From the NCBI GenBank assembly GCA_977017575.1, contig CDRNVI010000177.1, positions 62,001 to 126,000 on the forward strand: DNA of 64,000 bases, in the 5' to 3' direction. Source of the stretch: Paramoeba atlantica. Taxonomy: Eukaryota; Discosea. How positions within the stretch are numbered: position 1 is the stretch's first letter; every line of letters begins with the position of its first letter. This document shows, piece after piece, positions 30,669 through 42,559 of this stretch. The notes under the pieces are model-generated. The model had not been told where the DNA came from. It saw nothing but the letters and a program-made list of their open reading frames with translations, and did no database searches. Position numbers and translations under genes: made by a program.

Positions 30669-31386
30669 GACCTTACTCCCATTCTCTCCTCAGATTTCAA
30701 AAATGCTCAACAAACAAAGCAAGATGAGATATCGTCCCCCTTCTCTTGAATCGCAAGTAGCACAGGGAGAATAGCCTTTCTCCTACAGTTCTGGCAACAC
30801 TGGAAACCTGCACCACAGCCTCCCGAAATCTTGCTCACAAATGTCAAAGACAACTTCTTTTTCATCTGTGGGGATGGATCTGTTGCTACCAACCCAAATG
30901 GATGGTGTGTTGGAAGCTCATCACTCTGTGTCATTCATGAGAACAAGGAAATTGTCCACTCTCTCATCCATTCTCCCAAGCCCTGAAAACCATATTAACT
31001 GGAGAAACCGCAAGAACAACTCTTTGGCAGATAGGATCACAAGTTTAGCAGTACACAGAGGATGCCCTGACAACACCTGGAGAATCACACCCATCCTCAA
31101 CCCAGACCCACAACACATCCAACAACTCTTCTTCAATCATGGGCGCTCTACAACCCTTCCTCATGGAAGCAAAGAAGAGACTACAATGAACTTCATCCTC
31201 TCTCTTGAAGGAGACTCCTTCTCAAAACACATCCCCCTCTGCTACATGGACTCAGTACCACTCTGCCTTCATGATACAGTCATCAAAACTTTTTGTGCTG
31301 TACGACACCTCTTTCATAAGATACCCCAACTCCTGATCCTCCTCCCAAAATGGATCTTTGGCTGCCTTAGAAGGGGTACTTGAGGA

Positions 31387-33420
31387 ATGAAAGAAGTGAA
31401 ATCTCGATGCACCATGGTGCGAAATTTTGAGTGGAAGAGATTCCACAAAAAACTTGAGGGCAAGCTCAGCAAACTCAAGCAAAAGAGGAGGCAGAAGTCA
31501 ACCAAGAAAACCAAGACAGACCAGATTATTGAAAAGGTCAGAAAAGGACATCTCTCCAAAGCTGCAAGGAAGCTTCAATCCAAGAGTGGATTCAGGGATC
31601 TCTCAGTCCCAGAAAATTGTGAAACTGTGAAGAACCTCTACCCAAGATCTGAGCAGGTGTGGACTCCACCAGATTGAGCCGAAATTCCTGACTGGAAACC
31701 AGCAATCCTTGAACAAGATGAGTTTCAGTCCTTTGACTCACTTGATCTGGCCCTTTGGAGACTTCCAAAAGGCCGCACACCAGGGCTCTCAGGAATGTCT
31801 TATGAGTTTGTCACACTCCTATGCACAGACCAAGAACTCCACTCAACCCTCAAAGAATTGACTGTCTTAATCACCAACCAAAAACTCAATGAAACCATAC
31901 ACAACATCATGGCAACCTCTCTCTTCATTCCTCTGGCAAAAGGGGACAAAGGGATCTGTCCAATTGGTGTTGCTGAAGTTCTCAAGAGGTGGGCAGCGAT
32001 TGCACTTGTTCTTGAAGTCCAACACAAGGGAATTCCTGAGAAATTGTCCCATCAGTATGGTGTATGCTTGCCAAGTGGTGCAGAAATGGTCCACAAAGCA
32101 ATATCACAGCCTATCTCCACCTCCACCCACAACATTATGCCACAGAACTGGACATTGTTAATGCCTTCAATTCCATCTCAAGAAAAACCATCTTTGAGAG
32201 CACAGTCCAGCTGGCCCCTGTATTACTTCCATACCTCTACACCTTCTATTCTTCAGTAACACCCCTCACTCTCTCATGACCAGAACCACACCCTCACCAT
32301 GGAGGAGGGTGTCCAGCAAGGAGATCCCCTCAGGACAATTTTCTTTTGTCTGGGATTTCATGGAATCCTCAATCCAATCTTTCAGAAGGTTGATGCTCCA
32401 CCAAATGCACTTCTTCTTCTCCTCTTTGTTGATGATGTATTTGTTTGTGGGAGCCTGGTTGCCATTGCAGAAATCACCACTCAGATCCAGAGTGTCCTCC
32501 CAAATGCCAACCTCAAACTTGGCACAGAAAGGGGCAAAATGGTCTGTTTTTCTCCCAAAGCGCCCAGGAGCAATGACCTCAAAAATCTTGGCATTGGGAA
32601 GGCGGAAGTAATCACAGTTCTAGGGTCACCCATTGGGCTGAACACTCAAATTTCCAAGTGGCTTCACACCCTTGCTCAAGAATACCAACAAGCATCACAA
32701 GACCACTGTTTAATAATGTTCTCCAACCCCCATGAAAGTCTCGAGCTTTTTGTCAAAACCATCACACCCAAACTAACATACATCTGCCACACAACACCTC
32801 TCTCTTTAACCCCTTTCCAAGACTTCATCAAGCAAACCACTACAACAAACATCAATTACCTCCTCAACCCCCTCCAAGTCCCCCACCTGCATCCAAACAA
32901 AGAACTCCATCTCTCTCGAGTAGAAGCTGCAGGCCTTCCAAAGTCAAAAGGTGGTGGTGGCTTGAGCTACTCTCAGAACACCCACCAAGCAGCCTTCCTT
33001 GGCTCCTGGATCTCAGTCTACCGATCCTGCTCTGAGTTCAAACCTGAACTTATCAACCTCTTTGAAGACTTCTGGAAGAGTGACTCACCCCAGCGCCAGG
33101 CTCTCCACCAAGCATATGACCATTTTGAAAGCTTCATCTCGAGCGAGTGGAAACTGCCAAGTGGTACCTCTGTCCATGAGCTCCTAACTCGATTGACAGA
33201 GCCACCATCTGACTCAATGGGCACTGGAGAAAACTACAAACCACAGAAAGAAGAAGTTCACCTCCTGTGAACTTCAGGATGTCAAAAAGAAGATCATGGA
33301 CCCAACACAAGACAAAAACCTCTGCCGTGCAATCCGTGAGAATGAGGTTGGCCCCACCACCCACTTGTGGATGACAGCCTACCCAGACAAGGACACCTCT
33401 GGGCCAAAGCCATATTGAGC
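31387..33420 (+). pseudogene. LINE reverse transcriptase, frameshifted
   Basis: Copies element RNA into DNA. Recognisable motifs in order: GRTPGLSGMSYEF (about 31770), then FIPLAKGDKGICPIGVAEVL (31927 onward), where related elements have RPI so an Arg has become Cys. ELDIVNAFNSISRKTIFES (32148 onward) is in another frame. GVQQGDPL (32305 onward) and LLLLFVDDVFV (catalytic FVDD at about 32428) follow, then a thumb region (AAGLPKSKGGGGLSYSQNTH, 32925). Frames shift near 32110, 32280 and 33270, and there is a TAA at 32257. The order and motifs are those of non-LTR reverse transcriptases. Inactive. Confidence 0.7.
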
Positions 33421-34365
33421 CTTAAATGCTGAAGATTTTCGCTCAGCCTACCGATGTAGGCTTGACATAGTTGACCCACACCTTGGGGCTCTCTGCAAAC
33501 TGGGACTGTCAAGTGTGGATTCTGTGAAAAAGAACTCTGTGCTGCATCCTCCCTCCACCTCTCAGATTGCACCAGTCGTGGAAGAGGAACCACACAAGAA
33601 GACACCATGCTCTCCGTGAAAGAACTCAAGAACATTGCCAGCTGGGCGGGAAAAACAACAATCCGAGATGGAGCCTACCGGCCAATCAGGAAGTCACACA
33701 AGCAACCTGATCTTACAATCTGCGAGTGGCAAGGCGACCAGGATCTGTGTATTGATGTCCGAGTTGTGTCAACCCACAAAACCCCCCACTTTCGCTGTGT
33801 GATCCAAACACCCACCAAAACCCACTCTGACCCCCCATACTCGACACCCTCTCACCTGCACACCATGCCAGGATCATGAAACACAGAGAATATGTGGACA
33901 GATGTCTGACTGAAACAGACTTTAATGCAGGAAGGGGCAGAGACACCCCTGAGGAGAAATGGACCCTTAAACAAATAACTCTTTCCGATCTCCAAGGTGA
34001 AGTCATCTTCCTTCCAGCATCTTCATCCTCAAGGTGGTGGAATATCCCCTGACATTAGTGCACTCCTACGATCCCTTGCCTCAATTGCCCTCCAAAACGA
34101 CCGGGTCCTGGATGCCAACCCCCTCCCCCTCTTCTTAAGAACAGCAAAGAAGAAGATTTCAGCTGCACTAATGAAAGCAATGGCAAAACACATGATGAGC
34201 ATATGGGAAAATCTAAAACCCAGCAACCCCCTTTTGACCCATCACTCTCTGTGCTTCTCATCATCTCTCAATCCAAATGACATTTCCATTCCCCCCTCTT
34301 CTTTCCACATGTACTACCCCCTTTTTCTGCAGTTCCTCCTCTCACTGGGTGAGATATTCTGCTGA
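33420..34365 (+). pseudogene. LINE C-terminal Cys/His motif and endonuclease-like domain
   Basis: AEDFRSAYRCRLDIV (about 33430) resembles the segment linking RT to the C-terminal domain in restriction-endonuclease-type LINEs. CGFCEKELCAASSLHLSDC (about 33514-33570) gives a C-x2-C...H-x3-C cluster. PDLTICEWQGDQDLCIDVRV (about 33705) fits the PD...D core of a restriction-like endonuclease that nicks target DNA. The frame breaks near 33877 (TGA) and resumes at about 33997. The family is inferred from motif order; no search was run. Confidence 0.5.
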
Positions 34366-34424
34366 ATGTGCAACCATTCCCTTCTCTTACAACCATCTAT
34401 TTCGAATAAAAATCTCTTTCATTG

Positions 34425-34464
<40 letters not shown>

Positions 34465-34486
34465 AGAAAAAAAAAAGAAAAGAGAA

Positions 34487-34605
34487 GGTCTTCAGCACTC
34501 GGGATTCGAATGTGGTCACCCACCATTCTACTAACCGAGCCCACAGCTGCTTAACTTCCGAGTTCTGATGGGATCGGGTGCTTTCAACTGGGTATGACCG
34601 AAGAC
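34487..34605 (-). rRNA. 5S ribosomal RNA, copy 2
   Basis: 119 bases, same sequence by eye as the gene at 10823-10941, from GTCTTCGGTCATACC to GCTGAAGACC on the minus strand, with the internal control region intact. The 3' flank on the minus strand is TTCTCTTTTC, a T run suitable for RNA polymerase III termination, and then the LINE poly(A) (as poly T). It stands upstream of PB1 gene copy 3; the flank is shared with copy 1 of 5S. Confidence 0.95.
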
Positions 34606-35241
34606 ACTTTCTCTTCTTTTTTTTCTTCTTTTAATATCAATCCAAATTAATAAAAAGAAAAGAGAAAGAGAAAAGAAAGATGAGAGAAAAGAAAGAAAAG
34701 AGAAAAGAGAAAAGAGAAAAGAGAAAAGAGAAAAAACCTCAATGGAAAGAGAGAAAAAGTGGTGGAATTTCAAAAAAAGAAAGAAAAAAATAAAGAAAAA
34801 ACAAAGAAAGAGAAGGAAAAAAAATTAACAACCTACAAAAAGAAAGATAAGAAAAGACAGAAGAAAAGAGAAAGAGGAAAAAGAAAGACTGAGGAAAACC
34901 AAAAAAAAACAAACGAACAAAAAAACACAAAAAACAAAAAAAGAAAAACGGACCTCTATTTTGGGTCCGAATATGATGGACCTCTATTTCAGGTCCTATC
35001 AGAGCTTTTTTTCTTTTTTTTTTTTCTGTGTGTGTTTTTGGTTGTTCTTTCAGTGATTTTTTTTGTTTTTTTTTGTTCAATTTTGATTGGTGTTCCTTCT
35101 CGCCACACCCCCCCCCCTCTCATTCCCTCGTGAACGACAACAAACACAATCAACCACACCCTCAGGTTTTGTTTTTAATTCAAAACATTTCTTTTTCTGG
35201 ATAACTTGAAACAGAAAAAACAACTATCAATCAATCAAAAT
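34606..35241. other. 5S-to-PB1 intergenic region
   Basis: Purine-rich to about 34945, then the 19-bp GGACCTCTATTTYRGGTCC unit twice (34950-34968, 34978-34996), each with GGACC/GGTCC ends that could pair. Then comes the conserved upstream block of PB1-family genes (TTTCAGTGATTTTTTTTG, GGTGTTCCTTCTCGCCACA, TTTTTCTGGATAACTTGAAA). No gene. Confidence 0.5.
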
Positions 35242-36003
35242 ATGGTGATGAGAATTCAGTTGATGTCGATTATCGAAAGAGAAGAAGAGTGGTGGGAAGT
35301 TCGAAACACTGAGAATGGAAGAGTGTGTTCTGTTCAAGCTCAAGACTTTCAAAGTCTGCGAAGGAAGATCCAGGATGAGAAAGTGGGGGATGAAGTTTCT
35401 GAGAACCCTCAGAAAAGACTCAAGGAACAACAGAAGAGAGAGAAGAAGATTGAAATGCTCAGTAAACGTGATGAGAAACTGGCAGATCAGATTGATGTTC
35501 TTGAAGAAAAGATTGTGGCTCTCCAACGAAGAAAGGAACAGTTGACTGAAAACAAAACTCAAGTTCGAGAGAATCTTGTTGATTTGAAAAGTCAAGAGGA
35601 CGACATTGTTGGTGACAAACATGAGGAGGAGATTGAAGAAGTCCAATTGTCTGAGGAAGAAGAGGAAGAAGAGGAAGAAGAGGAAGAAGAGGAAGATTAT
35701 GGTAAACCAAGATCATTTGGGCAATCGAGAAAGCTTCAGAATCAACGACGAAACATCGAAAGAAGACTTTGTAATCTTGAAGCAAAAGAAAAGAAGTCAA
35801 AAAAGATGATGGAAACAGAAATTATTCTCAAGAAACGTTTGGAAGAAATCACAGAGAGGTTGGCGACTGGACCAGAAGAAGAAGAAGAAGAGAAAGACAA
35901 AATGTTTAGAAATAAGAGAAAAGGAACTCGACGTTCCTCCCCACCACATGATTCGAAAAAGAAGTTTTTCAATTCTCCTCCAAAAGAAAGAAGACGAAAA
36001 TAA
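35242..36003 (+). CDS. PB1-family coiled-coil protein, copy 3, PB1 core deleted
   Basis: 253 residues from MVMRIQ at 35242. Compared with copies 1 and 2, an in-frame 201-bp deletion removes residues 44-110, joining RRKIQD to EKVGDEVSENP. The deletion takes the whole OPCA loop and most of the PB1 fold. The coiled coil (KLADQIDVLEEKIVALQRR), an expanded Glu run, the second coiled coil and the basic tail PPKERRRK are intact. The junction lies at a short GGATG match, suggesting slippage. If expressed it could pair with its relatives through the coiled coil but not through PB1. Ends in TAA. Confidence 0.8.
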   Translation: MVMRIQLMSIIEREEEWWEVRNTENGRVCSVQAQDFQSLRRKIQDEKVGDEVSENPQKRLKEQQKREKKIEMLSKRDEKLADQIDVLEEKIVALQRRKEQLTENKTQVRENLVDLKSQEDDIVGDKHEEEIEEVQLSEEEEEEEEEEEEEEDYGKPRSFGQSRKLQNQRRNIERRLCNLEAKEKKSKKMMETEIILKKRLEEITERLATGPEEEEEEKDKMFRNKRKGTRRSSPPHDSKKKFFNSPPKERRRK

Positions 36004-36224
36004 ATAACAAAATCTCTTTAATGGAATCAAATTTTTTGTGCTCTTTTTTTTATCAAGAAAAAAAGTTTATTTCTTTTCTTTTTTCTTTTTTCTTTTTTCT
36101 TTTTTCTTTTTTTTTCTTTATTCACTCCTCTTCTTTTCTCTGTTGGTTATCTCATTGTAATTTTTCTCCTTTCTTTTTTCGTCAAAAAGAATGTGTCAGA
36201 TAGATGGTTGGGGGAGAGATCTTG

Positions 36225-36268
36225 ATACTCTCTGGGTGCTAATTTGTGAAAATCCGGACCCAGAATAC
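36225..36268. repeat. CATACTCTCTGGGT-family hairpin
   Basis: TACTCTCTGGGT, loop GCTAATTTGTGAAAATCCGG, then ACCCAGAATAC; the right arm has lost 2-3 bases. 220 bp downstream of PB1 copy 3. The loop matches that at 10495 over 17 of 20 bases. Confidence 0.65.
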
Positions 36269-36349
36269 ATCATCTTTCCCAAATAAAAAAACACCTCTTT
36301 TGTCTCTTCTTTTTTTTTGAAGATTCACTTATCTGTGAGACTGTCTTTT

Positions 36350-36884
36350 TTTTCAAAAAAGAAAAAGGAAAAGAAAGGGAAGGGAAAGAGAGAGAAGAGA
36401 GAAGAGAAAGAGAAAGAGAGAAGAGAAAGAGAAAGAGAGAAGAGAAAGAGAAAATGGAAAGAGAAGAAAGAGAAAAATGAGAAACTGTGAAGAAGAAATC
36501 GAAAACAAAAGGAAAGAAATCAACAAAAAGAAAAGGAAAGAAGAGAAAAAGAAAAAAGGGGGGAAAGGGAAAAAAGAAAAGAGAGACCCCATCAAAAAAG
36601 GGAAGAAAGGGGAACGAGAAAAAGGGGACAAGAAAAAGAGGAACAAAAAAAAGTGAAAAAGTGAGAAAGTGAAAAAGTGAAAAAAAAAAAAAAGAGAAGA
36701 GATAAAAGTGAAAAAGAGAAGAAAAAAACAAGAAAAGTCAATGAAATAAAAAGAAATAAAGAGAGAACCCCATCCGGTCCCATTCACAAAGGGCAAAAAA
36801 GTTTGAGAAAGAGAAAAGAAAAAAAGAAGGAAAAGAAAAAAAGAGAGAGAAAAGAAAAAGAGAGAGAGAAAAGAAAAGAGAGAG

Positions 36885-36918
<34 letters not shown>

Positions 36919-36970
36919 AGAAAGAGAGAAAAAGAAAAGCAAAACAAAAACAACGAGGCCAGAAAAATTA
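36350..36970. repeat. Purine-rich low-complexity tract
   Basis: AGAGAAAGAGAAAG and GAAAAAGTG units, with two unique CCCCATC islands (36589 and 36768). The Lys/Glu or Phe/Ser frames over it are artefacts. Confidence 0.6.
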
Positions 36971-37019
36971 TGAGCCCTAAAATCTTTTTTTTTTGTGTGC
37001 TAAAATAAACCAGCACAAT

Positions 37020-39379
37020 TCAATTGTTTTTCTGAGTGTTGAAAAAATATTTTTTTATGAGAATTTTTTTTTCAATGCCCTGAAAAACCTTTGCAATTGC
37101 GTTCCTTTCCTTTGGCAACCCGGTGAGAGAGAGGAAAGAGCGAAAGGAGAGGAGAAGAAGAGGAAAGAGAAAAAAGAAAAGAAAAGAAAGAGAAATTAAA
37201 AAAAAGAATTAAATTAAGAACTAAAAAAAAAGGGAAAGAGGAAGAAGGAGGGAAGAAAGTGGGGAAGGTAGGGAAGGTAGGGAAGGTAGGAAAGGTAGGA
37301 AAGGAGGGGAAAGTGGGGAAGGTGGGGAAGGTAGGGAAGGGAGGAAAGGTGGGGAAGAGGGAAGGTAGGAAAGGAGGGGAAAGGGTTGAGAAGAGGGAAG
37401 GTAGGAAAGGAGGGCAAAGTAGGGGAAAGTAGGGGAAGGTTGAGAAAGTTGAGAAGGTTGGGTGGGTGAAATGAAATCATGTTCTCTTTTTTCTTGAGGT
37501 TTATTCTTTTTTCTTTCTCTTTTTTTTTTCTTTTTTTTTTCTTTTTTTTTCTTTTTCTTTTCTTTTTTTTTTTTCTTTTTTTCTTTTTCTTTTCTTTCTT
37601 TTTTTTTTCTTTTTTTTTTCTTTTTTTTTTCCTTTTGTTTTTGTTTTTTTTTGTTTTTTTTTTTTGTTTTTTTTCCTATTTTTCTTTTGTTTTTTCTTCT
37701 TTATCTTTCCTCTTTTTAATCTTTTCCCCTCTCTTCTCTTTTTCTCCCTTTTTCCTTCTCTTTCTTTTCTCTTTCTTTTCTTTTTCTTTTCTTTTTCTTT
37801 TCTCTTTCTTTTCTCTTTCTTTTCTCTTTCTTTTCTCCTTAACACAGGAAAGTTGTTTAATTGAAGAGAGTGTAATTCACATTTTAAATAATGGTCCTTT
37901 TTCTTCAATGGTTTTTTTTTCTTTTGTTTTTTTTGTTTTTTTTGTTTTTTTTTGTTTTTTTTTTGTTTTTTTTTCTTTTTTTTCTTTGTTTTTTTTTTTT
38001 GTTTTTTCTTTTTTATGTGTTTTTCCTTTTTTTTCTTTTTTTTTTCTTTTCTTTTATCTTTTGTTTTTTCATCTTCTTTATTTTTTATCTTTCCTCTTTT
38101 TAATCTTTCTCCCCCCCTCTTCTCTTTTCTCCTCTTTCCCCTCTTTCTCCTTCTCTTTTCTTTTCTTTTCTTTTCTTTTCTTTCCTTCTCTTTCTTTCCT
38201 TTTAAAACAGTGAAGTCATTGCATTAGAAAAGAGTGAAATCACGTATCAAAAAAGATCCTTTTTCTTCACAGTTTTTTCTTTTTTTTTCTTTTTTTTTTC
38301 TTTTTTTCTTTTTTTTTTCTTTTTTTCTTTTTTTTTTCTTTTTTTTCTTTCTTTTCTTTTTTCTTTTTCTTTTTCTTTTCTGTCTTTGTTTTTTCTTTTT
38401 TCTTTTTTTTTTCTTTTTTTCTTTTTTTTTCTCTTTTTTCTTTCTTTTCTGTCTTTGTTTTTCTTTTCTTTTCTTTCTTTTTTTTTTCTTTTTTCCTTTT
38501 CCCTTTTTTTCTTTTTTTTCCTTTTTTTCTGTCTTTGTTTTTCTTTTTTTCTTTTCTTTCTTTTTTTCTTTCTTTTTTCCTTTTCCTTTTTTTCCTTTTT
38601 TTTCCTTTTTTTTCCTTTTTTTTCCTTTTTTTTCCTTTTTTTTCCTTTTTTTTCCTTTTTTTTCCTTTTTTTTCCTTTTTTTTCCTTTTTTCCTTTTTTT
38701 TGTTTTTTTTGTTTTTGTTTGTTTTTGTTTATTGTTCTTTTCTTTTCTTTTCTTTTTTTTTGTTTTTTTGTTTGTTTTTTTTTGTTTTTTTTGTTTTTTT
38801 TTTTGTTTTTATTCCTTTTCTTCCTCTTTCTCCTTTCTTTTCTTGACAAAGCGAAAATAAAAAGAAAATTGTTGGTTTTCTCTTTTTTCTCTTTCTCTTT
38901 TCCCTCTTCCTTTCCTTTTTTTTTTCCTTTTCCTTTTTTCTTTTTCTTTTTTCTTTCTTTTTTTCTTTTTTTCTTCTCTTTGTTTCTTTTATCTTTTTTT
39001 TTTCTCTTTTTTTTTTCTTTTTTCTTTCTTTTTCTTTTTTTGTTTTCCTTTTCTTTTTTTTCTTTTCTTTTTTTTTTTCTTTTCTTTTTCTTTTTTTTCT
39101 TTTTTTTTCTTTTTTTTCTTTTGTTTTTATTTGTTTTTTGTTTATTTTTCTCTTTTTTTTTTTTTCCTTTTCCCTTTCCTTTCCCTTTCCTTTCCCTTTT
39201 CTTTTTTTTTTCTTTCTTTTTTTTTCCTTTCTGTTTTCTTTCTTTTTTTCATTTTTTTTTGTTCAAAAGATTCGAAAAATCCCAAACGAAAAAGAGAGAA
39301 GTTGCCACACAAATCAAAGTTGGATAAGGAGGGCAAAGAGAAGAGAGACCAAACAACACAAAAGAGGATTATTTCGTGA
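37020..39379 (+). CDS. Possible multi-exon gene with pyrimidine introns (weak)
   Basis: Islands of normal sequence stand in T-rich tracts, bounded by splice-like sites as in the LRR gene. 37077-37121 reads NALKNLCNCVPFLWQP and is followed by GTGAGAG. 37849-37910 follows AACACAG and reads ESCLIEESVIHILNNGPFSSM. 38211-38270 follows AAAACAG and reads SEVIALEKSEITYQKRSFFF. 39265-39379 reads SKDSKNPKRKREKLPHKSKLD and ends IIS-TGA. The middle two islands are similar in length and pattern and may be diverged repeats. Function unknown; the joins are guesses. Confidence 0.25.
37250..37470. repeat. GGGAAGGTA / GGAAAGGA minisatellite
   Basis: About 20 units of 9-11 bp of the GGGGAAGGTA type, the only strongly G-rich purine array in the window. 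No coding sense. Confidence 0.75.
37490..39250. repeat. T-rich low-complexity desert
   Basis: Nearly pure T/C/G with sub-arrays: TTTTTTG runs (37630-37670, 37920-38010), and CCTTTTTTTT decamers repeated about twelve times (38575-38695). It is interrupted only by the exon-like islands listed above. Confidence 0.7.
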
Positions 39380-39386
39380 TAGTTTT

Positions 39387-39433
39387 CATACTCTCTGGGT
39401 CTGATTTTTCGAATTAGTACCCCAGAGAGAATG
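39387..39433. repeat. CATACTCTCTGGGT-family hairpin
   Basis: CATACTCTCTGGGT (39387-39400), loop CTGATTTTTCGAATTAGT, then ACCCCAGAGAGAATG (to 39433). It begins eight bases after the stop of the Lys-rich frame ending at 39379. Confidence 0.7.
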
Positions 39434-39439
39434 AAGAAT

Positions 39440-40016
39440 CCACAAAAAAAAAAAAAAAGATCCACCGGTCAGTCGGGGGGATAGGGGTGTTGTGTTGTGT
39501 TGTGTGTGTGTTGTTTTGGTGTTAAAAAGAAATATCCACGTTTTTTTTTTGAAGCAAAATATCTTTGGTGGTGTGTCTTTTCTTGGATTCTAAAAAAATT
39601 GTTCATCATTGGTTTTTTTTTTCTTTTTTTCTTTCTTTTTTTCTTTCTTTTTTTCTTTCTTGTTGTTCTTCTTTTTTCTGGCACTGTTTTTCAGGTTTTT
39701 TGGGTCCAACATATTGGTCTGTGGTTTTTTTTTAATATTGTCATCTCAATAAAACACCACCTCCCTCCCAATATCTTTTTCTTAATTATGTGTGTGGGTC
39801 CTTCTTCAACACATACACTCTGATTGTGTTGGGAAGAAAAAAAAAAAAAGTATCTTTCACCCCCAACCACACACCACTGAATAAGGAAAAGTTCTTCCGC
39901 TGCCATTCCATTAAAAAAAAAATTATGAAAAGAAAAACAGCTCTTTGGTGAATGTCTCAAAAAGAAAGAAGATTTTTGTTAAAGTTTCAATTTATATTTT
40001 TTTATACAAGCTTTTT
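39440..40016. other. Interval downstream of polyubiquitin, no gene seen
   Basis: Poly-A and T/C stretches with a (GT) run near 39490-39515. The minus-strand 3' untranslated region of polyubiquitin probably occupies the right part (to about 39960). Confidence 0.35.
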
Positions 40017-40965
<949 letters not shown>

Positions 40966-40999
40966 TTTGTTTTTGTTTTGTTTGTTTTTGTTTTGTTTT

Positions 41000-42540
41000 G
41001 TGTGTTATTTGTTTTGTTTGTTTTGCCAATCTCACCAACCACCATCACGCAGTTTTGTGGTGGTGTGTGTTTTGTGTTTTTTTGTGTTGTGTGAGGGTTT
41101 GTTCTTCTCCTCACACCCCCTCCGCCCCCTTCTCTCTCTCACCTCATCTTTTAACACACAGAGGAGAGAGGAGAAGGGAAAAGGAACCTCTCTCTCTCTC
41201 TTTGATGAAGGGAGATAAAAAGCAAAGAATGCGAAAAGAGGTGGTTTGTGTACTCTCTTCCTCCCTTTTTTTTTATCAAACACACTTCTCTTCTCTCACA
41301 CTCCTGACCATTTTTTTCCCCTTTCTCTCTCTCTTTCTTTCCCCTCTTTCTTTCTCTTCCCTTTCCTTCACACAGTTTTCAAAGGAACAAAACATAAAAG
41401 TGGGGGGAAAAGGGTGGTGTTTTGTTTCCATAAAAGAGCAAATATTAGGGAACACAACAATCGAAAGTAGAGGGATAGTGGGTGAAAGGGGGGGAGAGAA
41501 GATCACCAGAGAGACACCCAATAGAGAGAGTGATGTTTGTGGTGGATGATCTCTCTTCTCTTTTTAGCCCTCTTGAGACGACGATCTTGTGTGTGTGTGT
41601 GTTCTGAGGAGAGGCCTTTCTTCGAGCGTGTTTTGGCGATGATGGTGTAGTGTTTGGTGTATACTTCTCTTTTGAAAATGTTGGTTATTCATGAAGAACT
41701 TTACCACTGATATATGTTTCTGCTCTCTCTCTCTCTTTTCCCAAAAAATCCATGTTTGGTGTTGTTGGTGTGTGATTAGACCCTCTCTCCTCCCTTCTCT
41801 CTCTCCCCACTCTCGCTGCTGCGCCCTATTCCTCTGTTTCTTATCATTTTTTCGAGGAGTAAAAGCTCTTTCTTCTTAGCTTTCTTCTTTTGGAGGGTTC
41901 CTTGACCTTCTTTGTCTCTTGAAATATTTGTTTCTTGGATTGGTGACAGTGATATTGGATCGGATCTCTCTCCTCTTCTTTAAGTGGTATGTCCTATCAT
42001 AATGAAATCAAATGTCTTCTTTCTCGAAAAAAATGTGACTTTCTCGACAAAAGGTATACCACGTATCGGACCCCGTATGTATCGTTATACTACACACACA
42101 ACACACAACACACAACACACAATAAGATTTTTTGCAACACACTGAGAAGGTTACTTTTTTGCATGGATTATTTTTTCTGTCTGTGTTTGGTGTGTTTTGT
42201 TGTTTACTTTTTTTGTATTTGTCTCTTTGTGTTTTAAAAATGGGGTGTGTGTGTGTGTTAATGTTGTTTTTGTGTTTTTGTTTTGTTTTGTTTTTTGAGA
42301 AGAGGAAGGGGAAGGGAAGGAAGGAAGGAAGGGTGTGTGAAAAATTTATTAATTTGTACAAAAAACAGTTTGTTGTCTCTCAAAGCCAATTTCTCAAATT
42401 GAAAAAAAGACACGAATCCCCAGATTCCACTCCAAAAGTTCATCAAGAAGAAAACAGACGAAAAGAATGAAAAGAATTTAGATCGCCGAGATTGGTGTAT
42501 TAATTGAAAGAAGTGTCCCGTCCGTTGAGGGGAATACGAA
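41000..42540. other. Interval without recognisable gene
   Basis: T/G- and T/C-rich sequence, (GT) and (CACAA) short runs (41590, 42093-42120), and a few stretches of balanced sequence (41880-42060, 42400-42545) with no convincing frame. Non-coding, or exons too short to see. Confidence 0.3.
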
Positions 42541-42559
42541 ATCGTTGTAAATGATTGAT

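Larger units (their letters stand above)
29900..34461 (+). mobile_element. Non-LTR retrotransposon with endonuclease-like C-terminus and poly(A) tail
   Basis: A LINE-type element on the plus strand, with a Cys-rich, Pro-rich N-terminal ORF, reverse transcriptase, Cys/His motif, then an endonuclease-like segment and a poly(A) tail (34424-34461) after AATAAAAATCTC. The 5' end is uncertain; I place it before the C-rich Pro ORF. Frameshifts (near 32110, 32280 and 33270) and stops, including TGA at 31381 and 31675, make it inactive. The arrangement (RT, CCHC, then PD..D motif, no visible N-terminal AP endonuclease) suits elements with a restriction-like endonuclease. The tail ends 25 bp before the 3' end of the second 5S gene. 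Confidence 0.6.
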
